NCBI GenBank assembly: GCA_009781275.1 | Contig: WQYK01000003.1 | Coordinates: 1-36,088, forward strand | DNA length: 36,088 nt | DNA from: Bacteroidales bacterium | GTDB lineage: Bacteria; Bacteroidota; Bacteroidia; Bacteroidales; UBA932 | Direction of reading: 5' to 3' | Shown here: positions 19,169 to 27,894 of the stretch, piece after piece | How positions within the stretch are numbered: position 1 is the first letter of the stretch | Layout of the letters: each line of letters begins with the position of its first letter | Program-made: the position numbers and the translations under genes | The notes under the pieces: generated by a model | Databases searched by the model: none | Seen by the model: the letters and a program-made list of their open reading frames with translations, nothing else | What the model was told of the DNA's origin: nothing

Positions 19169-19186
19169 AAAAAAACACTATATTTG
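19156..19186 (+). promoter_or_regulatory. Bacteroidota-type promoter for the rplY-pth-S4 operon
   Basis: TTTG (19156-19159), N19, TATATTTG (19179-19186). The -33 element lies in the 3' end of the upstream peptidase gene. Confidence 0.7.
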
Positions 19187-19272
19187 CGCCGCCTTTCAAA
19201 GAACAATCTCTTGAGGTGCCATGGGATCCGGAAAGTCCGGATTGAGTAACACAACTAAAAAAAGGTTTACAA

Positions 19273-19863
19273 ATGAAAATTTTTGAATTAAACGGTAACG
19301 TCCGAACCGACCTCTCTAAGGCTGCTGTTAAGTCTTTGCGTAAAAACGGACTCGTTCCTTGCGTTTTGTATGGGAACAATGTGGAGAATATCCACTTTTC
19401 GGTATCAATTCGCGACATTAAGGGGCTGATCTACACCCCCAGTTCGTACATTGTAACGATAACCATTGATGGCAAAGCGCACCTTGCAATACTGCATGAT
19501 GCTCAATTTCATCCTGTCACCGATGAGGTGCTCCATTTGGACTTTCTGACTGCCGATGAGTCACGTCCCATTACGATTCCCATTCCGGTGGTGATTGAGG
19601 GCGTCTCAGAGGGCGTTAAGGCTGGTGGCAAGTTGATTATCAGCTCAAGAAAGTTAAGCGTAAAGGGACTTATGAAAGACCTTCCCGACACCTTACCCAT
19701 CAACATCAGCGACCTCAAGTTAGGCAAACAAATTGTGGCCGGAGACCTGAAATATCCAAATATTCAAATCGTCAACAGAAAGGATACGATTATTTGCGCT
19801 GTGAAGATGACACGCGCTGCTCTTGGCGCTGCTGCGGCCGCGGCTGCCGCTGAGAAAAAATGA
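19273..19863 (+). CDS. rplY: 50S ribosomal protein L25/Ctc (bL25)
   Basis: MKIFELNGNVRTDLSKAAVKSLRKNGLVPCVLYG...; TL5/CTC C-terminal domain; Ala-rich tail. Confidence 0.96.
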   Translation: MKIFELNGNVRTDLSKAAVKSLRKNGLVPCVLYGNNVENIHFSVSIRDIKGLIYTPSSYIVTITIDGKAHLAILHDAQFHPVTDEVLHLDFLTADESRPITIPIPVVIEGVSEGVKAGGKLIISSRKLSVKGLMKDLPDTLPINISDLKLGKQIVAGDLKYPNIQIVNRKDTIICAVKMTRAALGAAAAAAAAEKK

Positions 19864-20498
19864 GCTACTTAATAGCTGGGTTGGGTAACATTGGCTCCGA
19901 GTACGCCGATACCCGGCACAACGTAGGTTTTATCGTATTGGATGCTTTGGCCAAAGCATCCAATACCTCGTTTTCTACGTTACGCTACGGCTCTCTCTCA
20001 GAGGTGAGGGTGGCAGGAAAGCGCCTGCTCCTCCTCAAACCCTCCACCTATATGAACCGCAGCGGAAAAGCGGTAAACTACTGGCTTCAAGAAGAGAAGA
20101 TTCCCATAGAGCGCCTGTTGGTAGTATTAGACGACATTGCCCTCCCTTTGGGAACCCTGCGCATGCGCAAACAGGGCAGCGACGGAGGACACAACGGACT
20201 CTTTAGTATTCAGGAACACCTCAACACCCAAGAGTATACCCGCCTACGGGTAGGAATCGGCAGCAACTTTGGGAAAGGTCATCAGGTCAATTATGTTTTA
20301 GGTCCCTGGGACGAAGATGAGCAAAAAGAGCTACCCTCCGTCATCGACAGATCTATAGAAGCGATCAAAGCCTTTGTTCAGCTTGGCCCCGACAAAGCAA
20401 TGAATAGCTGCAACACAGCAATCAAGATTGACACCCGTACGGGCGGACCTGCGTGTCCGCCCTCTGCGCCCTCTACGCCCTACAGCCAAGACCCATGA
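19860..20498 (+). CDS. pth: Peptidyl-tRNA hydrolase
   Basis: YLIAGLGNIGSEYADTRHNVGF, LLLKPSTYMNRSGKAV, LLVVLDDIALPLGTLRMRKQGSDGGHNG. ATGA overlap with rplY. Confidence 0.97.
   Translation: MSYLIAGLGNIGSEYADTRHNVGFIVLDALAKASNTSFSTLRYGSLSEVRVAGKRLLLLKPSTYMNRSGKAVNYWLQEEKIPIERLLVVLDDIALPLGTLRMRKQGSDGGHNGLFSIQEHLNTQEYTRLRVGIGSNFGKGHQVNYVLGPWDEDEQKELPSVIDRSIEAIKAFVQLGPDKAMNSCNTAIKIDTRTGGPACPPSAPSTPYSQDP
19935..19966. repeat. 32-bp perfect palindrome inside pth
   Basis: GTATTGGATGCTTTGG|CCAAAGCATCCAATAC; the right half is the exact reverse complement of the left. Confidence 0.97.
20441..20462. repeat. REP-like palindrome GGGCGGAC-CTGCGT-GTCCGCCC in the 3' end of pth
   Basis: 8-bp perfect arms, 6-nt loop, preceded by CGTAC; encodes part of the Pth C-terminal tail TRTGGPACPPSAPSTPYSQDP. 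Confidence 0.7.
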
Positions 20499-20893
20499 AC
20501 GATAGCACCCCCCGAATAGATAAATACCTGTGGTCAACCCGCATTTTCAAAACCCGCGCCGACGCCACAGACGCCTGCAAAAGCGGAAAAGTGTCCATAA
20601 ACAGCCAACCGGTCAAAGCCTCCAGAGAAGTCAAGACCGGCGACGTTATTGCCGTACGAAAAGGCCCCGTATCCCACAGCTATAAAGTCTTGGCGCTGCT
20701 CACGCAGCGCGTCAGCGTCAAAAATCTGGCTCCCTATATCCTCGACATCACCCCCCCGGAAGAACTCGCTAAAGGCGAGCGGCACAACGAGTCGGCGGCG
20801 GCGTGGAGGGAGCGGGGTGCGGGCCGACCGACGAAGAAGGAGCGGAGGGAGTTGGAACGAGTGCTGGGCGAACGTTCGCTGGGCGAACGTTAG
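20495..20893 (+). CDS. S4-domain RNA-binding protein (Hsp15/HslR-like)
   Basis: MNDSTPRIDKYLWSTRIFKTRADATDACKSGKVSINSQPVKASREVKTGDVIAVRKG. Start corrected from 20453 to ATG 20495 (ATGA overlap with pth). Confidence 0.93.
   Translation: MNDSTPRIDKYLWSTRIFKTRADATDACKSGKVSINSQPVKASREVKTGDVIAVRKGPVSHSYKVLALLTQRVSVKNLAPYILDITPPEELAKGERHNESAAAWRERGAGRPTKKERRELERVLGERSLGER
20863..20891 (+). repeat. 15-nt in-frame tandem duplication GCTGGGCGAACGTT(N)
   Basis: GCTGGGCGAACGTT at 20863-20876 and 20878-20891, encoding LGERSLGER at the S4 protein C-terminus. Confidence 0.85.
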
Positions 20894-20902
20894 CTTGGCG
20901 AT

Positions 20903-20933
20903 GCAGAGGTTCCTCGCTGCGCTCGGAATGACG
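20903..20933. repeat. Dispersed-repeat-like sequence GCAGAGGTTCCTCGCTGCGCTCGGAATGACG
   Basis: Reverse strand reads CGTCATTCCGAGCGCAGCGAGGAACCTCTGC, which yields RHSERSEEP in a spurious ORF; this sequence and peptide recur as false ORFs in many bacterial genomes. Confidence 0.6.
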
Positions 20934-20976
20934 GGCGTACGCTGGCTTGTGGTACGTATGCTCAGGGCACCTACGC

Positions 20977-21900
20977 TCAGGGTACAAAAACCTCCAGCAC
21001 CCAAGCCGGCTGATCGCCGGGCGTAACCACATACTCCCCAATCGCTGCCGGAATTAGGGCCACCTCGCCCTTTGGCAACGTCACCGCCTGATTTGCACCA
21101 ACAGTGACTTGGCCCTCGATACAAATCAGCAGACGAAAACTCCGTCCCAATGTGTTGGACAGGGTGAGCGGCGCTTTTACGATACGCTTGGAGAGATGAA
21201 ACCACGGAGTTGCAGCCAGTTTTTGTATCCCCCCCTTAACAGGCTCAGGAGAGGGCAAACAAAACGCCTCCCAGTTCATAGCGTCCAAAGCCAACTCCAT
21301 GTGCATCTCTCTTGCCGTCTCTTTATAAAATTCTCTCCCCCAATCATACACCCTATATGTAATATCGGATACCTGCTGGATCTCTGCCACAGTCACCCCC
21401 CCTCCGGCGGCATGTACCGTTCCCGGAGGGATGTAAAAACAGTCGCCTCTACGTGGCGTAATTTCATTCACCACTTCCGGGAGGGTTTGGTTCATGCAGC
21501 GTCTTGTAAACTCATCGGCGCTCATGTGGCGGTTAAAACCTAAGTAGATTTTTGCATCCGGTTCTGCGTCCAATATGTACCACACTTCCGCTTTGCCATA
21601 CGCATGGTGGCGTTCTTTGGCAATGGCGTCGCAAGGGTGTACCTGAAACGACAAGTAGTCCTGGATATGAAGGATTTTAACCAGCAAAGGAAACTCGTTT
21701 CCAAATCTTTGGTACACAGTGTCTCCGACCAAGTCCTCCATATAGGCCTCAATCAGCTCATTGATCTCATTCTCTTTAAAGAGTCCGTTGCTGACCAACG
21801 AATTACTCCCCTCCAATCCCGAAACGATCCAACGCTCACCTCCCCAGACACGCGGTTTGGTTATGGGAGTAAAACATAGCGGATAGAGCACGCTGCTCAT
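20977..21900 (-). CDS. manA: Class I mannose-6-phosphate isomerase
   Basis: LYPLCFTPITKPRVWGGERW, FPLLVKILHIQDYLSFQVHPCD, KAEVWYILDAEPDAKIYLGF, GDCFYIPPGTVHAAGGGVTVAEIQQVSDITYRVYDW. Confidence 0.95.
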   Translation of the reverse strand: MSSVLYPLCFTPITKPRVWGGERWIVSGLEGSNSLVSNGLFKENEINELIEAYMEDLVGDTVYQRFGNEFPLLVKILHIQDYLSFQVHPCDAIAKERHHAYGKAEVWYILDAEPDAKIYLGFNRHMSADEFTRRCMNQTLPEVVNEITPRRGDCFYIPPGTVHAAGGGVTVAEIQQVSDITYRVYDWGREFYKETAREMHMELALDAMNWEAFCLPSPEPVKGGIQKLAATPWFHLSKRIVKAPLTLSNTLGRSFRLLICIEGQVTVGANQAVTLPKGEVALIPAAIGEYVVTPGDQPAWVLEVFVP

Positions 21901-22766
21901 AGAGCGGCAGGCTGTTGCTCTTCTCTTTTGAAAAGAGAAGATGCAGGAGCGAGCTGTTTATGCAACAGCCAAACAATAAGAACAACCAGCACAATCGCCC
22001 CGGACAAAACCAAGGGGTAGTTTTGGGGGCCAACCAGATCAAGCATGCCCACATCTTCCGAAATATCGGGGAATAACGTGGCCAGCAAAAAGGCAACACC
22101 ATTGTTGACGGCGTGCATAAAGATGACCAACCAAACAGACCGTGTTCGCCAGTAGATCCAACCAAAGAGAACGCCCATCAAGAAGGCGGGAATGGTTTGC
22201 CACGGATTCATGTGAATGATTCCAAACATTAGGGCGGACCAACAAATGGCCACAGCAGGTGAGTATCCACTGTTTAGCAATCCCCCCAACGCCACTTTAC
22301 GACAGAGCCACTCTTCGAGCAGAGGCGCCATAACGACAACGGAGAGGAACGAAACCCATCCGTTACTTGTAAGGGATTCAAAAATTTTTTTAATAAAATC
22401 GGGCATAGGAATCCACATCGTAAGAGGCTCAATTGAGGTGGCAAAAGCAAGAACAAGAAAAAACAGTACCAAAATGAGAAGGAGAAGGGGCATCCTCCCA
22501 AAAGTGGTTACAGATGAGGGAATTATTTTATGACGACGATAGTTCTCTTTTGCGCGGTAAAAAACAAAAGGAATGGCAAACACAAACGTGAGGGGATAGA
22601 CGGCGATGGAGATTGTAACCAAAGTGTCGGAATCGAGGCTGAATATGAAATTGGCCAAAGCAGCGACGATTCCGCCTGCCATGCCTCCTCCGAGACAGAC
22701 TAATACCAACATGATAAACCACAGTTCTCCGAGTGATGGGGCGTAGGCCCTGAGGTATTTTTGCAT
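21897..22766 (-). CDS. CPBP-family intramembrane glutamic endopeptidase
   Basis: APLLEEWLCRKVALGGLL (EExxxR), FGIIHMNPWQTIPAFLMGVLFGWIYWRTRSVWLVIFMHAVNNGVAF. Confidence 0.92.
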   Translation of the reverse strand: MQKYLRAYAPSLGELWFIMLVLVCLGGGMAGGIVAALANFIFSLDSDTLVTISIAVYPLTFVFAIPFVFYRAKENYRRHKIIPSSVTTFGRMPLLLLILVLFFLVLAFATSIEPLTMWIPMPDFIKKIFESLTSNGWVSFLSVVVMAPLLEEWLCRKVALGGLLNSGYSPAVAICWSALMFGIIHMNPWQTIPAFLMGVLFGWIYWRTRSVWLVIFMHAVNNGVAFLLATLFPDISEDVGMLDLVGPQNYPLVLSGAIVLVVLIVWLLHKQLAPASSLFKREEQQPAAL

Positions 22767-22792
22767 ATGATCTTTTTTTAGAAATTAGTTAG

Positions 22793-22800
22793 CAAAGATA
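22793..22800 (-). promoter_or_regulatory. -7-like box (TATCTTTG) for CPBP-manA
   Basis: CAAAGATA on the + strand, i.e. TATCTTTG on the minus strand upstream of ATG 22766; no clear -33 element. Confidence 0.45.
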
Positions 22801-22816
22801 GTAAGTTATTTTTTAT

Positions 22817-22824
22817 TACCTTTG
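22817..22824 (+). promoter_or_regulatory. -7-like box (TACCTTTG) for the susC-susD-GHL10 operon
   Basis: TACCTTTGTGTC about 60 nt before the ATG; no consensus -33 TTTG. Confidence 0.5.
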
Positions 22825-22881
22825 TGTCGGGTAAAAAAAACACCCGGGCGAAAAATATTTACTAACCTAAAACTTAACCTT

Positions 22882-25800
22882 ATGCATGCAATAAAAAAAG
22901 CAATTGGCAGCTTAAAGAAAATTGTGCTGTCGATCTGTACGCTGCTCCTGTTATCGGGGGTGGCGTGGGCACAGAACCTTACCGTAACAGGTAAGGTGAC
23001 CGATAAATCGGGAGAAGGACTTCCCGGCGTTTATGTGTTGATATCAGGAACCTCCTCAGGAGGCACCACCACCGGAATTGATGGTCGATTTTCCATTTCG
23101 GCCCCCTCATCCGGAAGGCTGGTCTTCTCCTTACTCGGAATGGAGACTTTGACCGTTGATGTGAATGGTCGTTCCGTCATCAACGTTGAGATGGCCGAGT
23201 CTGCACTCTTTTTGGAAGAGGTGGTGGTCACCGCTTTGGGTATCACCAGAGAAAAGAGGGCGTTGAGCTACTCGATTCAGGAAGTAAGCTCCGACAGAAT
23301 TATTGAAAACCGAAACCAAAACGTGGTAAGCTCTCTTGCCGGAAAGGTAGCAGGTCTAAATATCTCCCGTACAGCTTCTGCGGGAGGGACAACCCGTATT
23401 TTGATGAGAGGTATCAGCTCTCTTTCGGGAGACAATCTGCCTTTGATTGTGGTGGATGGTGTTCCCTACTTTAACAGACAGGGTACGACGGGCGATACCA
23501 GTTGGGGCGGTACCGACTACGGAGATGGCCTCTCCAACCTCAATCAAGACGACGTCGAGTCGATTTCGGTTCTTAAAGGTCCCACCGCCAGCGCCCTTTA
23601 CGGATCACGCGCAGGTAACGGCGTCATCCTTATTACCACCAAAAAGGGTAGTGTGGGTACAGGACCCCGCGTCTCCTTTAGCTCAAACTATACTATTGAC
23701 CGTTTGATGATTCAACCTCCTTACCAAAATGAGTACGGACAGGGATCGCAGGGTGAATATGGCCCCAACGACCGCAACAGCTGGGGCCCCAAGATGGACG
23801 GACGGATATTGAAAAGAAACAACGCCACCTGGCAGGGAATTCTGGACAACGACGACGCCATTATGCTGGACTGGACAGGCCAGTCGCGCCCGTTCTCATA
23901 TATGAATAACGACTTGTTCCACCTGCTTCAAACCGGCAGTACCTGGAACAACAGCATCGAAATAAATGCAGGATCGGGAAAATCGGGCATCCGCGCCTCT
24001 GTTTCCGACACCAGGACAAAAGGCGTTATACCCAACAACACCTATTCAAGAACGGCTGCCACTTTGAGGGCCAATGGAAACGTGACCAACCGCCTAACAT
24101 TTGATACCAAATTCTCCTACACCTACCAGGACGGGAGAAACAGACCTACCCATGCCGTTCAGGGATTCAACCCCTTGTATGGCTACCAGTACGTTCCCCG
24201 CAGTATCAATTTGGATGACTTTTGGCCCGTAGTTGATCCTGCTACCGGAGAGGCCCGCTATTTTGAAGCAGGCCAGCCCACTTTGGTTATAAATCCTTAT
24301 GTGGCCACAGAAATGAGAGGCAATACCGACATTACCACTCGTTTAAATGGATTTGCCATGCTTAAATATCAATTTACGGACTGGTTAAGCATGATGGGAA
24401 GAGTGGGTGTGGACACCTATAACCTGTTCCAGGAGGGCTGGACGGCCAAAGGGAACAGAATATCGGGATCAAACCCGGGAAGTTATTGGCACGAAGAGAA
24501 CTATTTCCTTGAGACCAACAACGATTTTCTCATCACTGCACAAAAAGACAACATCGTATCAAAATTGTCCGGAAATATCTCTTTTGGAGGTAATATCATG
24601 GATCGCCGTACCCGTGGTCTTTATGGTAGCACTTCGGGCGGTTTGAATATCGATGGTATCTATACATTGAGTAACAGCGTATCTTCCCCTGCACCCGCCA
24701 GCCACGCCAAAACACGCAGACAGATGCAGTCACTCTACGCTTTTGCACAATTAAGTTGGGATAACTGGTTGTATTTTGATGTTACGGCCCGTAACGACTG
24801 GTCGTCCACCCTTCCCAAAGAGAACTGGTCATACTTCTATCCCTCCGTAGGTTTGGGATGGGTGGTTACAGACATGCTCAAGAGCGGCGGTGTACAGGTT
24901 CCTTCATGGATTGACTTTGGAAAGATCCGCGCCTCTATTGCGGGAGCCGGTAACGACACGAGCCCCTACAGCCTCTATCCCACATACTCTTTTGTGGGCT
25001 CGCTTCCGGGCGGGGTAAGCGGCGTCTCCCTGCCGGGTACCAGACCCAATGCCGAGTTAAAGCCCGAGATCACCACCTCTAACGAGCTTGGATTAGAGCT
25101 CAGGATGTTTAAGAACCGGTTGGGATTTGACTTTACTTACTACACAAGAGCTACAAAGAATCAGATATTTAGCGTTTCTTCCTCTATGACCACCGGCTAT
25201 TCCGGAAAGAGGATCAATGCAGGCCGTATCGACAACAAGGGCGTTGAGTTGTTGGTCAACGTTACCCCCATCCGAACCAGGGATCTGGATTGGACACTGA
25301 CCGTAAACTATGCAAAGAACAAATCCAATGTAGTTGAGTTAGAGGATAAAGCTGATGAGCAGGGCAATCCCCGCAGAAGGCTTATGTGGGGCGTTGGCGC
25401 CACCAATGTGGATGTATGGGCAGAGGTAGGCCGTCCGATTGGAGAGTTGTATACCACCACCCGTCTTTTAGATGAAAAAACAGGTAAACCGATTCTCCAG
25501 GATGCTGCCACCGCAGGGATTAACTATGGTCTTCCTGTAGTGCCCACAACCAAAACCCACTATGTGGGCAATGTGAGTCCCGATTGGACCGGAGGTATCT
25601 ATTCGAGCCTCCAGTATAAAGGATTCTATTTTAACTTCAATCTCGATATCCGTTGGGGAGGTTATATCTACCTGAACTCCATGTTGCGTATGAACGGAAA
25701 CGGAATGACTGCGGAGACGCTCGAGGGACGTGATACCTGGTATCCTTTCTACGAGAATTATGTGAAGCAGAACCGGGTTATTCCATTTGCCTACTACTCC

Positions 25801-26232
25801 ACCTCAGGCTCCACGGGTCTCTCCCCCCAGGCTTACATCGACTTGTATAACGCCTCTACAGCAGCCAAAGCGGGTGTACATGTAGAGGGGATCGGACAAA
25901 ACAGTGGTCAGCCGATGGCGGGTTATGTGAATCCCCAGCGCTTCTTTGCCCAAAATGTCGGCTATGGACAGGATCACTTCTTCTACGAAATGAACACCAT
26001 TCGTCTGCGTGAGATCAGTATTGGTTATAAATTCCCAGAAAAATGGCTTAGGAATATGCCTGTTCATTCGCTTAAACTCAGCGCTGTGGCCAACAATGTA
26101 TGCTTCCTCTACAACAACCTGCCCAGCTTTGACCCCGAATCGACCTACACTACCGGTAATTTGTACGGCGTAGAAACCGCTTCTATTCCTCCTACCAGAA
26201 ACATCGGTTTTAATTTAAACATTACTTTCTAA
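22882..26232 (+). CDS. SusC/RagA-family TonB-linked outer membrane protein
   Basis: Signal peptide, CarboxypepD_reg-like domain (VTGKVTDKSGEGLPGVYVLISGTSSGGTTTGIDGRFSI), EEVVVTALGITREKRALSYS, plug domain GNGVILITTKKG, beta-barrel C-terminus ending in F. Start corrected from 22822 to ATG 22882. Confidence 0.96.
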   Translation: MHAIKKAIGSLKKIVLSICTLLLLSGVAWAQNLTVTGKVTDKSGEGLPGVYVLISGTSSGGTTTGIDGRFSISAPSSGRLVFSLLGMETLTVDVNGRSVINVEMAESALFLEEVVVTALGITREKRALSYSIQEVSSDRIIENRNQNVVSSLAGKVAGLNISRTASAGGTTRILMRGISSLSGDNLPLIVVDGVPYFNRQGTTGDTSWGGTDYGDGLSNLNQDDVESISVLKGPTASALYGSRAGNGVILITTKKGSVGTGPRVSFSSNYTIDRLMIQPPYQNEYGQGSQGEYGPNDRNSWGPKMDGRILKRNNATWQGILDNDDAIMLDWTGQSRPFSYMNNDLFHLLQTGSTWNNSIEINAGSGKSGIRASVSDTRTKGVIPNNTYSRTAATLRANGNVTNRLTFDTKFSYTYQDGRNRPTHAVQGFNPLYGYQYVPRSINLDDFWPVVDPATGEARYFEAGQPTLVINPYVATEMRGNTDITTRLNGFAMLKYQFTDWLSMMGRVGVDTYNLFQEGWTAKGNRISGSNPGSYWHEENYFLETNNDFLITAQKDNIVSKLSGNISFGGNIMDRRTRGLYGSTSGGLNIDGIYTLSNSVSSPAPASHAKTRRQMQSLYAFAQLSWDNWLYFDVTARNDWSSTLPKENWSYFYPSVGLGWVVTDMLKSGGVQVPSWIDFGKIRASIAGAGNDTSPYSLYPTYSFVGSLPGGVSGVSLPGTRPNAELKPEITTSNELGLELRMFKNRLGFDFTYYTRATKNQIFSVSSSMTTGYSGKRINAGRIDNKGVELLVNVTPIRTRDLDWTLTVNYAKNKSNVVELEDKADEQGNPRRRLMWGVGATNVDVWAEVGRPIGELYTTTRLLDEKTGKPILQDAATAGINYGLPVVPTTKTHYVGNVSPDWTGGIYSSLQYKGFYFNFNLDIRWGGYIYLNSMLRMNGNGMTAETLEGRDTWYPFYENYVKQNRVIPFAYYSTSGSTGLSPQAYIDLYNASTAAKAGVHVEGIGQNSGQPMAGYVNPQRFFAQNVGYGQDHFFYEMNTIRLREISIGYKFPEKWLRNMPVHSLKLSAVANNVCFLYNNLPSFDPESTYTTGNLYGVETASIPPTRNIGFNLNITF

Positions 26233-26245
26233 AAATAATATAGAT

Positions 26246-27889
26246 ATGAAGAAAATATTACATAAATCGGTTTGTTCTCTGCTCTTTGCCCTGATGCTCT
26301 TAACAGCATGTACGGGGAACTTCGAAGAGATTAATACAAGTCCTAACGCCTATGAGCCCAACAAGGTTGACCCCAAGTTTGTGCTTAGTCTTGTTCTTAC
26401 CCGTTCCAAGTTGTTTGTAAACGATTATCAAAATATCCAGCTGCTGGTGATTGATAACTACTCTCAGTTTTATGCCAATGACTTAGGTTTTGCCGTGTAC
26501 AACTCTTATAATCAGGTTGATCAGAGTATCAGTTCTCTATGGAGCACGCATACCTACGGTTGGTTAAACGCATTAAATACCATCATCAGGCAATATGAAG
26601 ATGCACCGGAGCACGTAAATGTGATCCAAATGGCCCGGATATGGAAATCGTGGCTGGTGCTTCGCGCCACCGATGCCTGGGGCGATATCCCCTATTTTCA
26701 GGCATGCGACGGATCGGGCGAACTTCCTCCTTACGACAGGCAGCAGGATATTTATGACGATCTGTTTAAAACGCTTGCAGACGCGGCTTCCAAATTTGAT
26801 CCCACCAAAAACAATCCCCTCACTTTAGATATGGTATATGACGGGAATTTAGATAATTGGAGAAGATTTGCCAACTCACTCAGGTTGAGGATGGCGATGC
26901 GCATCTCTTTTGTAGATCCGGCCAGAGCCAAAACCGAAGCTGAATCTGCCATTGCCGGAGGCTTGATCAGCAACGCTACACAAAAAGCCTCTGTCAGGTG
27001 CGATAACAACGGTGTAAATAGCCAAAGTCCGTATTTCTACACGTTTTCGGGTGGTGGATACGGGATGAGCCTTACCATGGAGAATATTTTAACCGGTTTG
27101 GGTGGTCAACCCTGGACATCAAGCGATTTTGTAACCGAGCATCCCGATATTGTTGACCCTCGCGGTCCCATCATGTTTAATCCATGCAACTTAGCCGCTG
27201 CTGGAAATCCAGACTTTGTAGGAAGATGGGCCGGTTCACGTCCGGGACTCATCTCAGCGTCCGGAAATCAAACTACTCAATCCGTTGCCAGACAGGGTCG
27301 CTACGTTTGGACAGACCCGACAAGAAGGTTTAATATTTTGAAATACAGTGAAATCTGTTTCCTTTTGGCCGAAGCTAAATTACGTTTCCCCTCTTGGAGT
27401 ACCGGTGCAGGAACAGCCGAATCGTGGTATGTTGCAGGTATCATGGATAATATGGCCGAATGGGGTGTTGCCAGCGCAGTTGTGGACGCCTATTTGGCAA
27501 GCAACTCCCCCAATGTAAACGGCACCACGGTTCCCTATTCAAATGTATCCGGAGCAAACAACGCCGAACTGGATAAGATCATTACCCAGAAGTGGCTCGC
27601 CATGTTCCCCGACTGTGGCTGGGAGGCTTGGGCCGATCATCGCCGTCTACAAAAGCCAAAATTCATTCCCTACGAGGGTGTCAACTCTTTGTGGTTCCCG
27701 GGGGCCTACGACAATACCCAGGATGTCCCGCAAAACTATGTCCGCAGGATGGCCTATCCTGTGAGCGAGCAAACGCTAAATAAAGCCAATCTTCAGGCAG
27801 CCCTTGTTCCCCTTGGCGGTACTTTTGAAGGCTATGTGCGCAAACCCATGTGGTGGGATCCTTATTCCGAGAGCGGAGCCCCTAAATAG
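26246..27889 (+). CDS. SusD/RagB-like outer membrane lipoprotein (SusD-like_2 type)
   Basis: Lipobox LMLLTACTG; FEEINTSPNAYEPNKVDPKFVLS; LVLRATDAWGDIPYF; QKWLAMFPDCGWEAWADHRRLQKP; directly follows susC. Confidence 0.95.
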   Translation: MKKILHKSVCSLLFALMLLTACTGNFEEINTSPNAYEPNKVDPKFVLSLVLTRSKLFVNDYQNIQLLVIDNYSQFYANDLGFAVYNSYNQVDQSISSLWSTHTYGWLNALNTIIRQYEDAPEHVNVIQMARIWKSWLVLRATDAWGDIPYFQACDGSGELPPYDRQQDIYDDLFKTLADAASKFDPTKNNPLTLDMVYDGNLDNWRRFANSLRLRMAMRISFVDPARAKTEAESAIAGGLISNATQKASVRCDNNGVNSQSPYFYTFSGGGYGMSLTMENILTGLGGQPWTSSDFVTEHPDIVDPRGPIMFNPCNLAAAGNPDFVGRWAGSRPGLISASGNQTTQSVARQGRYVWTDPTRRFNILKYSEICFLLAEAKLRFPSWSTGAGTAESWYVAGIMDNMAEWGVASAVVDAYLASNSPNVNGTTVPYSNVSGANNAELDKIITQKWLAMFPDCGWEAWADHRRLQKPKFIPYEGVNSLWFPGAYDNTQDVPQNYVRRMAYPVSEQTLNKANLQAALVPLGGTFEGYVRKPMWWDPYSESGAPK

Positions 27890-27894
27890 TTGTT

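Noticed and set aside
19801-19863. GCTGCTGCGGCCGCGGCTGCCGCT repeat at the rplY 3' end
   Set aside because: Encodes an Ala-rich C-terminal tail of bL25, common in this protein in Bacteroidota; not treated as a separate repeat element.
20769-21041. 90-aa minus ORF containing RHSERSEEP
   Set aside because: Classic spurious peptide from a dispersed repeat, not a gene; the repeat itself is reported as a finding.
20534-21205. 223-aa minus-strand ORF across the S4 gene and manA end
   Set aside because: Overlaps two real genes and passes through the repeat region; low-complexity Arg/Ser/Pro, no domain.
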